This document shows, one piece after another, positions 16,299-24,089 of a stretch of DNA of 51,853 bases (the stretch's first letter is position 1; every line of letters starts with the position of its first letter). The notes beneath the pieces are model-generated. The model did not search any database and was not told the origin of the DNA. It worked only from the letters and a program-made list of their open reading frames with translations. Source of the DNA: Hymenobacter sp. (GTDB lineage Bacteria > Bacteroidota > Bacteroidia > Cytophagales > Hymenobacteraceae); the NCBI GenBank assembly GCA_025354605.1, contig JANXMN010000236.1, positions 1-51,853 of the forward strand, written 5' to 3'. The position numbers and the translations under genes are program-made.

Positions 16299-16604
16299 TT
16301 AGGCATCATATTCGGCGTAGTGAATGACGGCCGCCATTCTCTCGTCCAAGGGTACGGGCTGAGCAGAATTATCAAAGTCCGCAACCATCTCCTGCACGAT
16401 AAAAACATCCAAGAAGTAGTCCAGGCCTGGGCATTTCAGCGCAGCCATTTCATCGGTTGGCAGGTCGAGTTCTTCCTCGGTCAGTTCCAAAACCACCGCT
16501 TCGGAATCAGGTCGAAATTCCTTTTCCACTCTTTTGGCAAAGATGGGAGCCTCCTCTTTGAAGGCAGCAATATTGATTATTATCTCTTGCAGGCTTAATG
16601 GCAT
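16299..16604 (-). CDS. small acidic protein of unknown function
   Basis: 101-residue acidic, soluble protein starting MPLSLQEIIINIAAF, with clusters of Glu/Asp (ELTEEELDLPTDE) and a C-terminal AAVIHYAEYDA. Its base composition is clearly more AT-rich than its neighbours, which hints at transfer. Size and charge resemble immunity or anti-toxin-type proteins, but no family is recognised and no toxin gene is adjacent. The track ORF begins inside the end of the PhzF gene; the ATG at 16604 is preferred. Confidence 0.65.
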   Translation of the reverse strand: MPLSLQEIIINIAAFKEEAPIFAKRVEKEFRPDSEAVVLELTEEELDLPTDEMAALKCPGLDYFLDVFIVQEMVADFDNSAQPVPLDERMAAVIHYAEYDA

Positions 16605-16668
16605 AACGTGCTGACAAAGTAAAATTTGTAACAGATAGGCGGCGGACATACATAACCGTCGAGCAGCT

Positions 16669-17475
16669 TCAGCCGGCCCCAATCAGCAACTCCCCCACCG
16701 CATACGTCACGGCGTAGCCGCCAATGTCGACCCGGCCGCCCTCGCGCAGGCGGCACCAGAGCTCGCCGCCCCGGGCCGAAATCTGGCGGGCACGCAGCTC
16801 GGTCCGGCCCAGCTCGGCGGCCCAAAAGGGAATAAGCGTGCTGTGGGCCGAGCCGGTGACGGGGTCTTCGTTGACGCCTACCCGCGGGCCGAAAAAGCGC
16901 GACACGAAATCGACCTCGCCTGCGCCGGGGGCAGTGGCGATGATGCCCGTATAGTCCAGCTGACCCAGCGCCGCAAAATCAGGTTGCAGCGCCGCTACTT
17001 CGGCTTCGGAAGCGAAAACGGCTACTAAGTCGCGGGCGGCCAGTACGGCCTGGGGCGTGCCGCCCAGGGCTGCCGCCAGCCCCACTGGCACCTCGGCCAG
17101 CAGTTGGGGCGGGCGCGAGGGGAAATCGAGTACGAGGCGGCCGTCGGCCTCGCGCGATACGCGCAGCGGCCCGCTCTGACTGTGGAAACTGACTGCTGGC
17201 CCGGCCAGGTGCAGGTGGTTGAACAGGACGTGGGCCGAAGCCAGGGTGGCGTGGCCGCAGAGGTCAATTTCGACAGTTGGGGTGAACCAGCGGATGTCGT
17301 ATTCGGCGGCCGGGCCGGGGCGGGATACGATGAAGGCGGTTTCGGCGAGGTTGTTTTCGGCGGCGATGCGCTGCATCAGCGCGGCGGGCAACGGGGCGGC
17401 TAGGGGGCACACGCCGGCGGGGTTGCCGGTAAAAGGTATTTGGGCGAAGGCATCGACGTGGTAGTAGGGAATCAC
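16669..17475 (-). CDS. PhzF family isomerase-like protein
   Basis: 268-residue member of the PhzF/diaminopimelate-epimerase fold. It starts (V)IPYYHVDAFAQIPFTGNPAGVC and contains NNLAETAFI with the conserved catalytic Glu, RWFTPTVEIDLCGHATLASAH, and a second-half GVNEDPVTGSAHSTLIPFW. PhzF itself isomerises a phenazine precursor; most relatives have unknown substrates. The GTG at 17475 matches the family start. The track start at 17568 would add 31 unlike residues read from the tandem array. No phenazine genes are nearby. Confidence 0.9.
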   Translation of the reverse strand: MIPYYHVDAFAQIPFTGNPAGVCPLAAPLPAALMQRIAAENNLAETAFIVSRPGPAAEYDIRWFTPTVEIDLCGHATLASAHVLFNHLHLAGPAVSFHSQSGPLRVSREADGRLVLDFPSRPPQLLAEVPVGLAAALGGTPQAVLAARDLVAVFASEAEVAALQPDFAALGQLDYTGIIATAPGAGEVDFVSRFFGPRVGVNEDPVTGSAHSTLIPFWAAELGRTELRARQISARGGELWCRLREGGRVDIGGYAVTYAVGELLIGAG

Positions 17476-17540
17476 GGGAACACGAAGAAAAAAGTGAGTT
17501 TCGAAGCGTAAGAATACGGCGAGCAGGTAAATCTTCGCGG

Positions 17541-17708
17541 TACGCGACCAAAAACCTCGTGTACGCAAGCAAAAACCTGATGTACGCGACCGAAAACCTC
17601 GCGTACGCGACCAAATACCTCGCGTACGCGAGCAAATACTTGATGTACGCGACTAAAAACCTCGTGTACGCAAGCAAAAAACTGGTGTACGCGACCGAAA
17701 CCTGGGGT
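17541..17708. repeat. tandem array of eight 21-bp units with phased A-tracts
   Basis: Eight head-to-tail units of 21 bp begin at 17541, 17562, 17583, 17604, 17625, 17646, 17667 and 17688. The consensus is tacgcgaccaaaaacctc plus three variable bases; the last unit is degenerate. Units alternate between gac and agc after tacgc(g/a), and units 1-3 closely match units 6-8. There are no spacers. Each unit has an A-tract at the same place, so A-tracts repeat every two helical turns, which predicts curved DNA. The array lies between the divergent PhzF and ECF sigma genes. Confidence 0.92.
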
Positions 17709-17863
17709 ATGCCCTTCGTGCAGGCCGGCAGGCCGGGCGGAGTAGTCAGTTTGACGAGGATAAATTAATTTGCGGAGCGCGCAACCCCGGCCGCGTCCGG
17801 CCGGTCAGGGGTGTACAAGGCGGGACGGTACTGCCCGCCTTCACCTTTCCTTCCCGTTTCTGC

Positions 17864-18436
17864 ATGCCGCCTCCCGTGACGACGGTCGACGATGCCCTGC
17901 TGCTGGCCTGCCGGCGGGGCGAGCCGGCTGCCCAGCACCAGTTATACCGCCTGCTGGCCTACCGGCTGATGGGGGTTTGCCTGCGCTATTGCCCCAGCCG
18001 CAGCGAAGCCGAAGATGCTTTGCAAAACACGTTCGTCAAAATCTTCACCCGCCTCGACCAGTACCGCGGCCAGGGCCCTTTCGAAGCCTGGGCCCGGCGC
18101 ATTGCCGTGAACACTTCCCTGCATGCCGTGGAGCAGCATCGCCTGCGCCACCCCGTGGCCGGGGGCGACGTGCTCGACGACCTGGCCCACGACCTGCCCT
18201 CAGCCGAGCCTTCGGCCTTAGAGCATTTGGCCACGGCCGACCTGCTGGCCCTGCTGGCCAAGCTGCCGCCCGGCTACCGCACGGTGCTCAACCTCTACGC
18301 CGTGGAGGGCTACTCGCACCAGGAAATCGGGCAGCTGCTGGGCATCAGCGCGGGCACTTCCAAATCGCAGCTGGCCCGGGGCCGCCGCCTGCTCGAAACC
18401 CGCCTGGCGGCCCAGCATTCCCCTCAATTGCCATGA
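17864..18436 (+). CDS. ECF-type RNA polymerase sigma factor
   Basis: 190-residue sigma-70 family protein of the extracytoplasmic-function class. Region 2 is visible at about residues 15-85 (ALLLACRRGEPAAQHQLY, RSEAEDALQNTFVKIFTRL, FEAWARRIAVN). Region 4 is at about 125-180 (LPPGYRTVLNLYAVEGYSHQEIGQLLGIS, then SKSQLARGRRLL). No region 1 or 3 is present. Its stop overlaps the ATG of the next gene by 4 nt (ATGA), which is typical of a sigma factor coupled to its anti-sigma regulator. The tandem array lies 155 nt upstream. Confidence 0.95.
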   Translation: MPPPVTTVDDALLLACRRGEPAAQHQLYRLLAYRLMGVCLRYCPSRSEAEDALQNTFVKIFTRLDQYRGQGPFEAWARRIAVNTSLHAVEQHRLRHPVAGGDVLDDLAHDLPSAEPSALEHLATADLLALLAKLPPGYRTVLNLYAVEGYSHQEIGQLLGISAGTSKSQLARGRRLLETRLAAQHSPQLP

Positions 18437-20340
18437 CTGAGCGCGAACCCGACCCTTTATATGACGCCCTGCGCGACCGACTGGCCGACTACGGCCAGGA
18501 GCCGCCCGCGCCGCTGTGGGCCACTATCCGGGCGCAGCTGCCGCCGCCGGTGGCCGTCCCGGTGCTCCGCCCGCGCCGCCGCTGGCGACGGGCGCTACTA
18601 AGTTTGCTGCTCCTGCTGGTAGCGATTGGCGGCTGGCGGTGGTGGCCGGTAGCCGGGCGCTACGCCGGGCGCGATGAGGCCCGGCCGGCACCCGCAAGCA
18701 AGCCAGCGAGTGCCGGCGGGGCCGGGTCTGCCGAACGCGGAGTAGGTGCGCCGGCATCCTCGGCTACTACAGGTCCGGCGGTTGCTACGCAACCATCGCG
18801 GGCCGCCCAAACCGGGCTGTTTGCAGAAGTCAGCACTCCCACAAATAAGCAGTTAGCGGAAGACTACAGCGGGCCACAAGGCGGCAATACGCCAGCCAAT
18901 GGTACCAGACCGGTTGCTTTGGTGATGCGCAAACAGTCCGACGCGGCCCAGGCCGGCGCCATTGCCGCCAGCCCAATGGCCACCATGCCAGGCAGCCGGA
19001 CGCGCGGGCAGTCGCCCCGGGCTCTGAGCGAAAAGGGGGCTTTGGCAACTGCGACTGCGAGCCGGACCACCGGCGGCAGCACCAGCACTCGGGGCACCAG
19101 CAGCCAGGCCGCCGCTCCGCTGAAACCCGGGCTGACGACGACTTCAGGCCAGGCAGCGCGCTTAGTAGCGGCCGCCCATGACACTGGGTTGGCGCAGGGC
19201 AGCAGCCCTGACAAACCGGCAACCCCGCCCACTGCCTATTCAGGGGCACCAACGGTGAAGGCTAGCCCGGCCGCAACAGTCGCCGGAGCTGCGGTAGCTG
19301 TTTCGGCCGCGGCCGTACCTGCTGCTGCTTCAGCTGCTCTTACGGTGCCAGCCACCTCCGGAGCAGCTGCCGACACGAAGTCGCGGGCGGTATCCGTCGT
19401 CAGGAACCCGCCCGAAGCTGGTTCGGCAGCGGGCAGCCGAAGAAGCCATTCCTTGGCGGTGGCCAGGAGCCGGGCGCGGCCGGCAGGCGGTCGGGCCCAG
19501 GGCGGCGCAGCCGTGGCCATGGGGCCGGCGGAAGCGTGGCGGCCCCTCGCCGGCCGGCCGGCGGTACTGCTGCCAACTTCGTCGCTCACCCGGCCCGGAG
19601 CGCTGGCGGGCGTCGACACGCTGCCGCGGCTGCCGGCCCTGGCCCCGGCGCGCTGGGCCATTCAAGTGCTGGGCGGGCCGAGCCTTTCGTACCGGTACCT
19701 GGGCTCGGCTTCGCAGCTCAATGCCCCTGCCCCACCGAGGGTCAATTACAGCTTAGCGGCCAACCCCGACGTGGCCACGCTGGAGCGGCCCGCCCTGTCC
19801 GGGGGCGGGGAGTTGAGCATCCGGCGCCAGCTGCCCGGTCCCTGGAGCATTTCGGCCGGGCTGGGCTACGTTGAATACGCCACCCGGCTGGCAGTGCAGC
19901 TTGTGAAGCCCGCCGCAGCTTCCAGCTTCGTACCCTTCTCCGATTCGACCATTGCCAGTTTTCACCGGCGCGACACCTACCGCTTCGTGACCATCCCCGT
20001 GCGGCTGGGGTACTCCCGGGCCGTATCGAACCGCTGGCGGGTGGGGGTGCTGGCCGGAGCCGATGCCGCCATCTACGTGGGTGGCCGCACCACCGAGGGC
20101 AGCGCCTGCGCCTGCCAAACCCAGACCTGGGGACCGGACAATAGCCCCTACCGCCGCCTGAGCCTAGGCCTGAGCCTCGGAGTAGAGGCCCGCTATCGTT
20201 TGAACGGCCGGTGGGAGCTCCTGGCGCAGCCCGCTGCCTCCTACCTGCTTTCGCCGCTGAACAAGCTTTCGACCACCGACTACGAGCGGCACCTTTTCGG
20301 GGCTACCGCCCTGCTGGGAGCCGCCTGGGATTTGCCCTGA
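18433..20340 (+). CDS. sigma-coupled protein: membrane helix, long linker and outer-membrane beta-barrel
   Basis: 635-residue protein. The first about 45 residues are a cytoplasmic helical segment (DPLYDALRDRLADYG, then PLWATIRAQL). A basic stop and one membrane helix follow (about 54-71, LLSLLLLLVAIGGW). Next is a very long Ala/Ser/Thr/Pro-rich linker (about 75-400) and a C-terminal region of about 230 residues with alternating strands like a PorT-type outer-membrane barrel, ending in LGAAWDLP. The layout would span the periplasm. Coupling to the sigma gene suggests the N-terminus acts as an anti-sigma segment (inference). The ATG at 18433 is used; the track ORF's earlier part is a shadow of the sigma gene. 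Confidence 0.82.
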   Translation: MTEREPDPLYDALRDRLADYGQEPPAPLWATIRAQLPPPVAVPVLRPRRRWRRALLSLLLLLVAIGGWRWWPVAGRYAGRDEARPAPASKPASAGGAGSAERGVGAPASSATTGPAVATQPSRAAQTGLFAEVSTPTNKQLAEDYSGPQGGNTPANGTRPVALVMRKQSDAAQAGAIAASPMATMPGSRTRGQSPRALSEKGALATATASRTTGGSTSTRGTSSQAAAPLKPGLTTTSGQAARLVAAAHDTGLAQGSSPDKPATPPTAYSGAPTVKASPAATVAGAAVAVSAAAVPAAASAALTVPATSGAAADTKSRAVSVVRNPPEAGSAAGSRRSHSLAVARSRARPAGGRAQGGAAVAMGPAEAWRPLAGRPAVLLPTSSLTRPGALAGVDTLPRLPALAPARWAIQVLGGPSLSYRYLGSASQLNAPAPPRVNYSLAANPDVATLERPALSGGGELSIRRQLPGPWSISAGLGYVEYATRLAVQLVKPAAASSFVPFSDSTIASFHRRDTYRFVTIPVRLGYSRAVSNRWRVGVLAGADAAIYVGGRTTEGSACACQTQTWGPDNSPYRRLSLGLSLGVEARYRLNGRWELLAQPAASYLLSPLNKLSTTDYERHLFGATALLGAAWDLP

Positions 20341-20409
20341 TTTGTTCGCACCCGGCCCTTTCGGCTGGCTGGCCAGCGGCTGAAAGCGGGTAGCGGCACT
20401 GCTTACTAA

Positions 20410-20572
20410 CTGCTGTTACGCAGTGGCTGCCGAAACCCGGGTTTTGTTTCGGGTTGCTCGTTGCTTGTTTCTGGTTCACCCTAGATAATCAACCATCAAC
20501 CAGGAACAAGCAACGTGGAATGAGCAACCAGAAACAAAAACACGGGCTGCTTTAGCGGCTGCGTAACAGCAG
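20410..20572. repeat. long imperfect palindrome between beta-barrel and lipoprotein genes
   Basis: Arms of about 65-75 nt are inverted around a centre near 20485. The outer ends are ctgctgttacgcag and ctgcgtaacagcag; inner parts include ttgcttgtttctggtt and aaccaggaacaagcaa. There are several mismatches and a small insertion in the right arm. The size and open centre resemble a MITE or dispersed palindromic element. It could end transcription of the beta-barrel gene. Confidence 0.7.
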
Positions 20573-20602
20573 GTAGTAACCGTTCTTTTTCCTCCGAATT
20601 TT

Positions 20603-21616
20603 ATGAAGCATTTCCCCTTGCTGAGCCTTGGCCTGGCGCTACTGGCCGCCTGTAATAAAGAAGATGACATCATCAATTGCGGACCCTTGCCCACCGCTGA
20701 CCTGACCACGGGCACGCTGGCCGATTTGCGCAGGGCCTCCCCGGCCCTGCAAACGTTCACCTTCGACCTGGGCCAGCCCCAGAGCCTGCGCACCCTGAAA
20801 GGAGCCACGGTCACCTTTGGGGCGGGCGTATTTCTGCTGCCCAACGGCTCGGTAGCGACGGGCCAGGCCCAGCTGCGCCTGCGCGAGATTTACGAGGTGC
20901 CCGACATGCTATTAGCCGACCTGCCGACCATCACCTACGTGGGTTTCAATAACCGGCGGGTGCTGCTGTCCGGCGGCGAATTCAACCTGCAGGTGTGGCA
21001 GGGCAGCACCCGGCTGCGGCTGGCGGGCACCAGCGTAGCGGGCAGCCCCCAGCCGCCCCGCATTGACCTGAAATCGCCTCTGCCCACCGTCAACCCCGAT
21101 ACGGCCAGGATGCTGCTGTGGAACCAGCCCGCCGTGAGCCTCGGCACCGCGCCGCGCGATTCGGCCGGCTGGCAGCTGGTTTACGGCCCGGCCGTAAGCC
21201 CGAATAGCACATCCATTCCGGTGCCTTTAACGGCGGGCTACTACTCGGCGGCGCTGCCGCTCGACTCGATTGGCTACTGGAATATCGACCGTATCTGGCC
21301 GGCCTACCAGAGTATGGCTTCGGGCTATATCAGTGTGGAAGTGCCCAACGCGGCTACCGCGGCGGGTATGCGGGTGTACTTCCGGCCCGTGGGCCTCAAC
21401 GGGCTGGCCCGCGGCGTGCTGGCCTACCCATCCCCAACCCGCTGGTCCAGCACCCTGCCTTACGGGGTTGATGTGGTGGCGGTGGTGTTGCAGGAGCGCG
21501 CCGGCCACCTGTATTTCGGCACCCAGCGCGTCACCACGGCAGCCGGCCTCGTCGTCACCCCCACGCTGGAAGCTTTGAGCGTGGCCGAGATTGTGCGGCG
21601 CATCCGGCTACTGTAG
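20603..21616 (+). CDS. lipoprotein of unknown function
   Basis: 337-residue secreted lipoprotein with signal MKHFPLLSLGLALLAAC, whose Cys is the lipidation site. After a short linker with DDIINCG, the body is beta-rich (FTFDLGQPQSLRTLKGATVTF, GGEFNLQVWQGSTRLRL, GMRVYFRPVGLNG). Its general look is that of surface beta-sandwich proteins. I recognise no named family. It may belong to the sigma-factor regulon because it lies just downstream on the same strand, but a long palindrome separates them. Its 3' end overlaps the convergent hutI gene by 9 nt. Confidence 0.8.
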   Translation: MKHFPLLSLGLALLAACNKEDDIINCGPLPTADLTTGTLADLRRASPALQTFTFDLGQPQSLRTLKGATVTFGAGVFLLPNGSVATGQAQLRLREIYEVPDMLLADLPTITYVGFNNRRVLLSGGEFNLQVWQGSTRLRLAGTSVAGSPQPPRIDLKSPLPTVNPDTARMLLWNQPAVSLGTAPRDSAGWQLVYGPAVSPNSTSIPVPLTAGYYSAALPLDSIGYWNIDRIWPAYQSMASGYISVEVPNAATAAGMRVYFRPVGLNGLARGVLAYPSPTRWSSTLPYGVDVVAVVLQERAGHLYFGTQRVTTAAGLVVTPTLEALSVAEIVRRIRLL

Positions 21617-22879
21617 CGCGCCGCCAATCACCACGTCGCGCACCGGGTTTTCGCCCAGCCAGTACGGGATTTCGGCCACACTGCCCAGGTTCAGCACCAG
21701 CACGTCGGCGCGCTTGCCCGGCTCCAGGCTACCGCAGTCGGCGGCCCGATTGATGGCCCAGGCCGCGTTGAGGGTGGCGGCGGCCACGGCCTCGGTGGGC
21801 GTGAGGCCCATTTTGAGGCAGGCCACCGACAGGGCCAGCCACAGGTTTTTGCTAGGGCAGGAGCCGGGGTTGAAATCGGTACTCACCGCCACCGGCAGCC
21901 CGGCATCGATGAAAGCGCGACCGGGGGCGTAGGTTTCCTGGCGCAGAAACAGCGGCACCAGCGGCAGCAGCACGGCCACGGTACGTCCCTGGGTTTGCTG
22001 CGCGATGCGGCCGGCGGCGGCCGGCGTGAGGTAGTCGCAGTGGTCGACGCTGATGGCCCCCAGCCCGGCGGCCATCTCGCAGCCGCCGAGGTCGTGCAAC
22101 TGCTCGGCATGAATTTTCAGGCCGAAGCCAAGGGCCCGGGCCTGCTCCAGGTAGCGGCGCGCCACGTTGAGCGGGAAAGCGCCTTCCTCGCAGAAAATAT
22201 CCACGAACTCGGCTTCACCGCGCAGCTCGGGCAGCACTTCGCGCAGCAGAAAATCGGCGTAGGCGGCCGGGCCGGCGGCCTTGAACTCGGGCGGCACCAC
22301 GTGCGCCCCCAGAAAGGTAGGCACCACCCGCACCGGCTGGCAGCGGCCGGCCTCGGCGGCCACGCGCACCAGCCGCAGCTCGGTGTCGCGGTCGAGGCCG
22401 TAGCCGCTTTTGGCCTCGACGGTGGTGACGCCGTAGCGCCGGAATCCTTCCAGGTGCTGCAGGGCATTGGCCAGCAGCTCGCCCCCGGAAGCGGCGCGGG
22501 TGGCGAGCACGGTACTCAGGATACCGCCGCCGCTGGCTAGGATGTCGAGGTAGCTTTCGCCGCGCAGCTTGCGCTCGAATTCGTGAGCCCGGTTGCCGCC
22601 GAACACCAGGTGGGTGTGGCATTCCACCAGCCCGGGCAGCACCACGCGCCCGCTGGCATCAAGAGTGCGCGTGGCGGGCGTGAGGCGGGCCGCGTCGAGC
22701 TCGGCCATGGGGCCGACGGCGGCAATGGTGTCGCCTACGCAGGCCACGTAGCCGTTTTCGATGATGCGCCAGCGGCCGAGGTCGGGGCCGGCCAGGGGGC
22801 GGCCGGTGGGGCCGCCGGCCAAGGTGAGTACCTGCGCGGCGTGCTGAATAACGAGGGAATACGGAGCGGAAGCAGCCAT
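21608..22879 (-). CDS. hutI: imidazolonepropionase
   Basis: 423-residue cytoplasmic amidohydrolase that opens 4-imidazolone-5-propionate to N-formimino-L-glutamate, the third step of histidine breakdown. It shows the metal-binding HTHLVF with GGNRAHEF, EAKSGYGLD, the second metal ligands in HAEQLHDLGG, SVDHCDYL, and STDFNPGSCPS. Length fits HutI (about 400-420). No hutH, hutU or hutG gene lies in the window, so the pathway genes are scattered. It overlaps the convergent lipoprotein gene by 9 nt and is divergent from the 2H phosphoesterase. Confidence 0.95.
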   Translation of the reverse strand: MAASAPYSLVIQHAAQVLTLAGGPTGRPLAGPDLGRWRIIENGYVACVGDTIAAVGPMAELDAARLTPATRTLDASGRVVLPGLVECHTHLVFGGNRAHEFERKLRGESYLDILASGGGILSTVLATRAASGGELLANALQHLEGFRRYGVTTVEAKSGYGLDRDTELRLVRVAAEAGRCQPVRVVPTFLGAHVVPPEFKAAGPAAYADFLLREVLPELRGEAEFVDIFCEEGAFPLNVARRYLEQARALGFGLKIHAEQLHDLGGCEMAAGLGAISVDHCDYLTPAAAGRIAQQTQGRTVAVLLPLVPLFLRQETYAPGRAFIDAGLPVAVSTDFNPGSCPSKNLWLALSVACLKMGLTPTEAVAAATLNAAWAINRAADCGSLEPGKRADVLVLNLGSVAEIPYWLGENPVRDVVIGGALQ

Positions 22880-22962
22880 GCGGGAAACAACGGGTGGGAC
22901 GGCAAAGTACGGCCGCCCCCGCCGGCTTTGCGTACCTACCGGCTCCGCCCAGCTTTGTTCCG

Positions 22963-23511
22963 ATGCCCGACGCTGCCCCTGCCCCGCTCATTCTCACCCT
23001 CGCCCTCGACAACGCGGCCCAGACATATTTCGACGCCCTGCGCCGCCGGCACTTCCCGCCGCGCCTCAACTACCTGGCGGCCCACCTCACCCTGTTTCAT
23101 CACCTGCCCGGAACTGAATTTGAAGCCGTGCGCGCCCGGCTGGCGGCCCTGGCCAGCGCCCGGCGGCCGCTGCCGCTGCGCGTAACGGGCCTGCGCTCGC
23201 TGGGTCGCGGCGTCGCCTTCACCCTCGAAAGCGCCGCGCTGCGGGCCCTGCACCGGGAGCTGCAGGCCGGGTTTGCCCCCCACCTCACGCCGCAGGACCG
23301 GCAACCGCTACAGCCCCACGTCACCATTCAGAATAAAGTAGAGCCCGAAACTGCCCGGCAGCTGCTACTGGAGCTGCAAGCCGATTTCGCGCCGTTCGGG
23401 GCCGTGGGCACAGGCCTGCACCTGTGGGCCTACCAGGGCGGCCCCTGGGAAAGCCTGGCCGAGCTCGGCTTCCATAACGACAATATTCCCATAGCTGGGC
23501 CGGGCGGTTGA
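22963..23511 (+). CDS. 2'-5' RNA ligase / 2H phosphoesterase family protein
   Basis: 182-residue member of the 2H superfamily. The two H-x-T signatures that give the name are visible: HLTLFHHLP near residue 45 and HVTIQNK near residue 125. These enzymes act on 2'-5' or cyclic phosphodiester bonds in RNA, and many have no known in vivo substrate. The ATG at 22963 gives a start right before the first strand; the track start 69 nt upstream would overlap the hutI promoter region. It is followed by a decayed glycosyltransferase on the other strand. A link to the RNA-repair pair about 2.3 kb away is possible but unproven. Confidence 0.85.
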   Translation: MPDAAPAPLILTLALDNAAQTYFDALRRRHFPPRLNYLAAHLTLFHHLPGTEFEAVRARLAALASARRPLPLRVTGLRSLGRGVAFTLESAALRALHRELQAGFAPHLTPQDRQPLQPHVTIQNKVEPETARQLLLELQADFAPFGAVGTGLHLWAYQGGPWESLAELGFHNDNIPIAGPGG

Positions 23512-23514
23512 AGC

Positions 23515-24029
23515 CTGGTATACGGTATGGCTGGCTAAACCATCGGCATCAGCCGGCTCATGCGCTGGTGCAAAAGCATGGCCGCAGTCGCTGACTTCGG
23601 CAACGCGACCACTCCGCACCAGCCGGGCGGCGCGCTGGCTAGGGGCGCGCTGGCCGGCCCGGCTCCAGCCCAGCGAGCGCTGCTGCCACCACCATGCCCC
23701 GAAGCCGAACAGCACCGGGTAGTAGCCCAGGGTGTAGCAGTTTTTGCCGTGCAGGGCAGCTAAAGCGGGCCCACACCCAGACGGCCCCGCAGCAGGCGGC
23801 GCGCGGGCGTGAGCAGCAGCGCCCCGCCCAGCGCGGCAATAAAAAACAGGGTGATGTACTCATTCAGCAGCCCCAGCCCGAGGCCCAGGCCCAGCAAGTA
23901 GAGAAACCGCAGCCGCGCCTCCCGCAGGTAGCGTACCCGCCAGTAGAGGCAGAACACGAAGCCGAAGACTTCAAACGAGTTAGGCTGAAACAGCCAGGCA
24001 AAGCAAGGTCGAAGCCCGTGGTTTGCCAA
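23515..24029 (-). pseudogene. remnant of a GT39/ArnT-like glycosyltransferase
   Basis: Two pieces of one membrane glycosyltransferase remain on the minus strand. Frame one (about 24029-23760) reads AWLFQPNSFEVFGFVF, then RFLYLLGLGLGLGLLN, YITLFFIAALGGALLLTPAR, and stops. Directly after it, in another frame (about 23760-23650), comes AALHGKNCYTLGYYPVLFGF and AWWWQQ, which belongs near the C-terminal part of such proteins. The intact family is about 500 residues, so the N-terminus and a large middle part are deleted and the frame is broken. Family assignment rests on the dolichyl-phosphate-mannose-transferase-like motifs. It explains this otherwise gene-free stretch. Confidence 0.8.
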
Positions 24030-24089
24030 TCACTGCTTTATTTTACCTGCTTACCTTTTCACGCCCCAGCGGCCCGCTTTCTTTTTCGC

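Noticed and set aside
16299-16604. Small acidic protein as an antitoxin or immunity protein
   Set aside because: Size and charge fit, but no toxin gene is adjacent and no motif supports it; left as unknown.
17541-17708. Tandem units as a CRISPR array
   Set aside because: Units are contiguous with no spacers, and no cas genes are present.
17770-18432. Upstream part of the 856-residue plus-strand ORF
   Set aside because: It overlaps the ECF sigma factor in another frame. The sigma motifs are clear in the sigma frame, and the coupled ATG at 18433 is the natural start.
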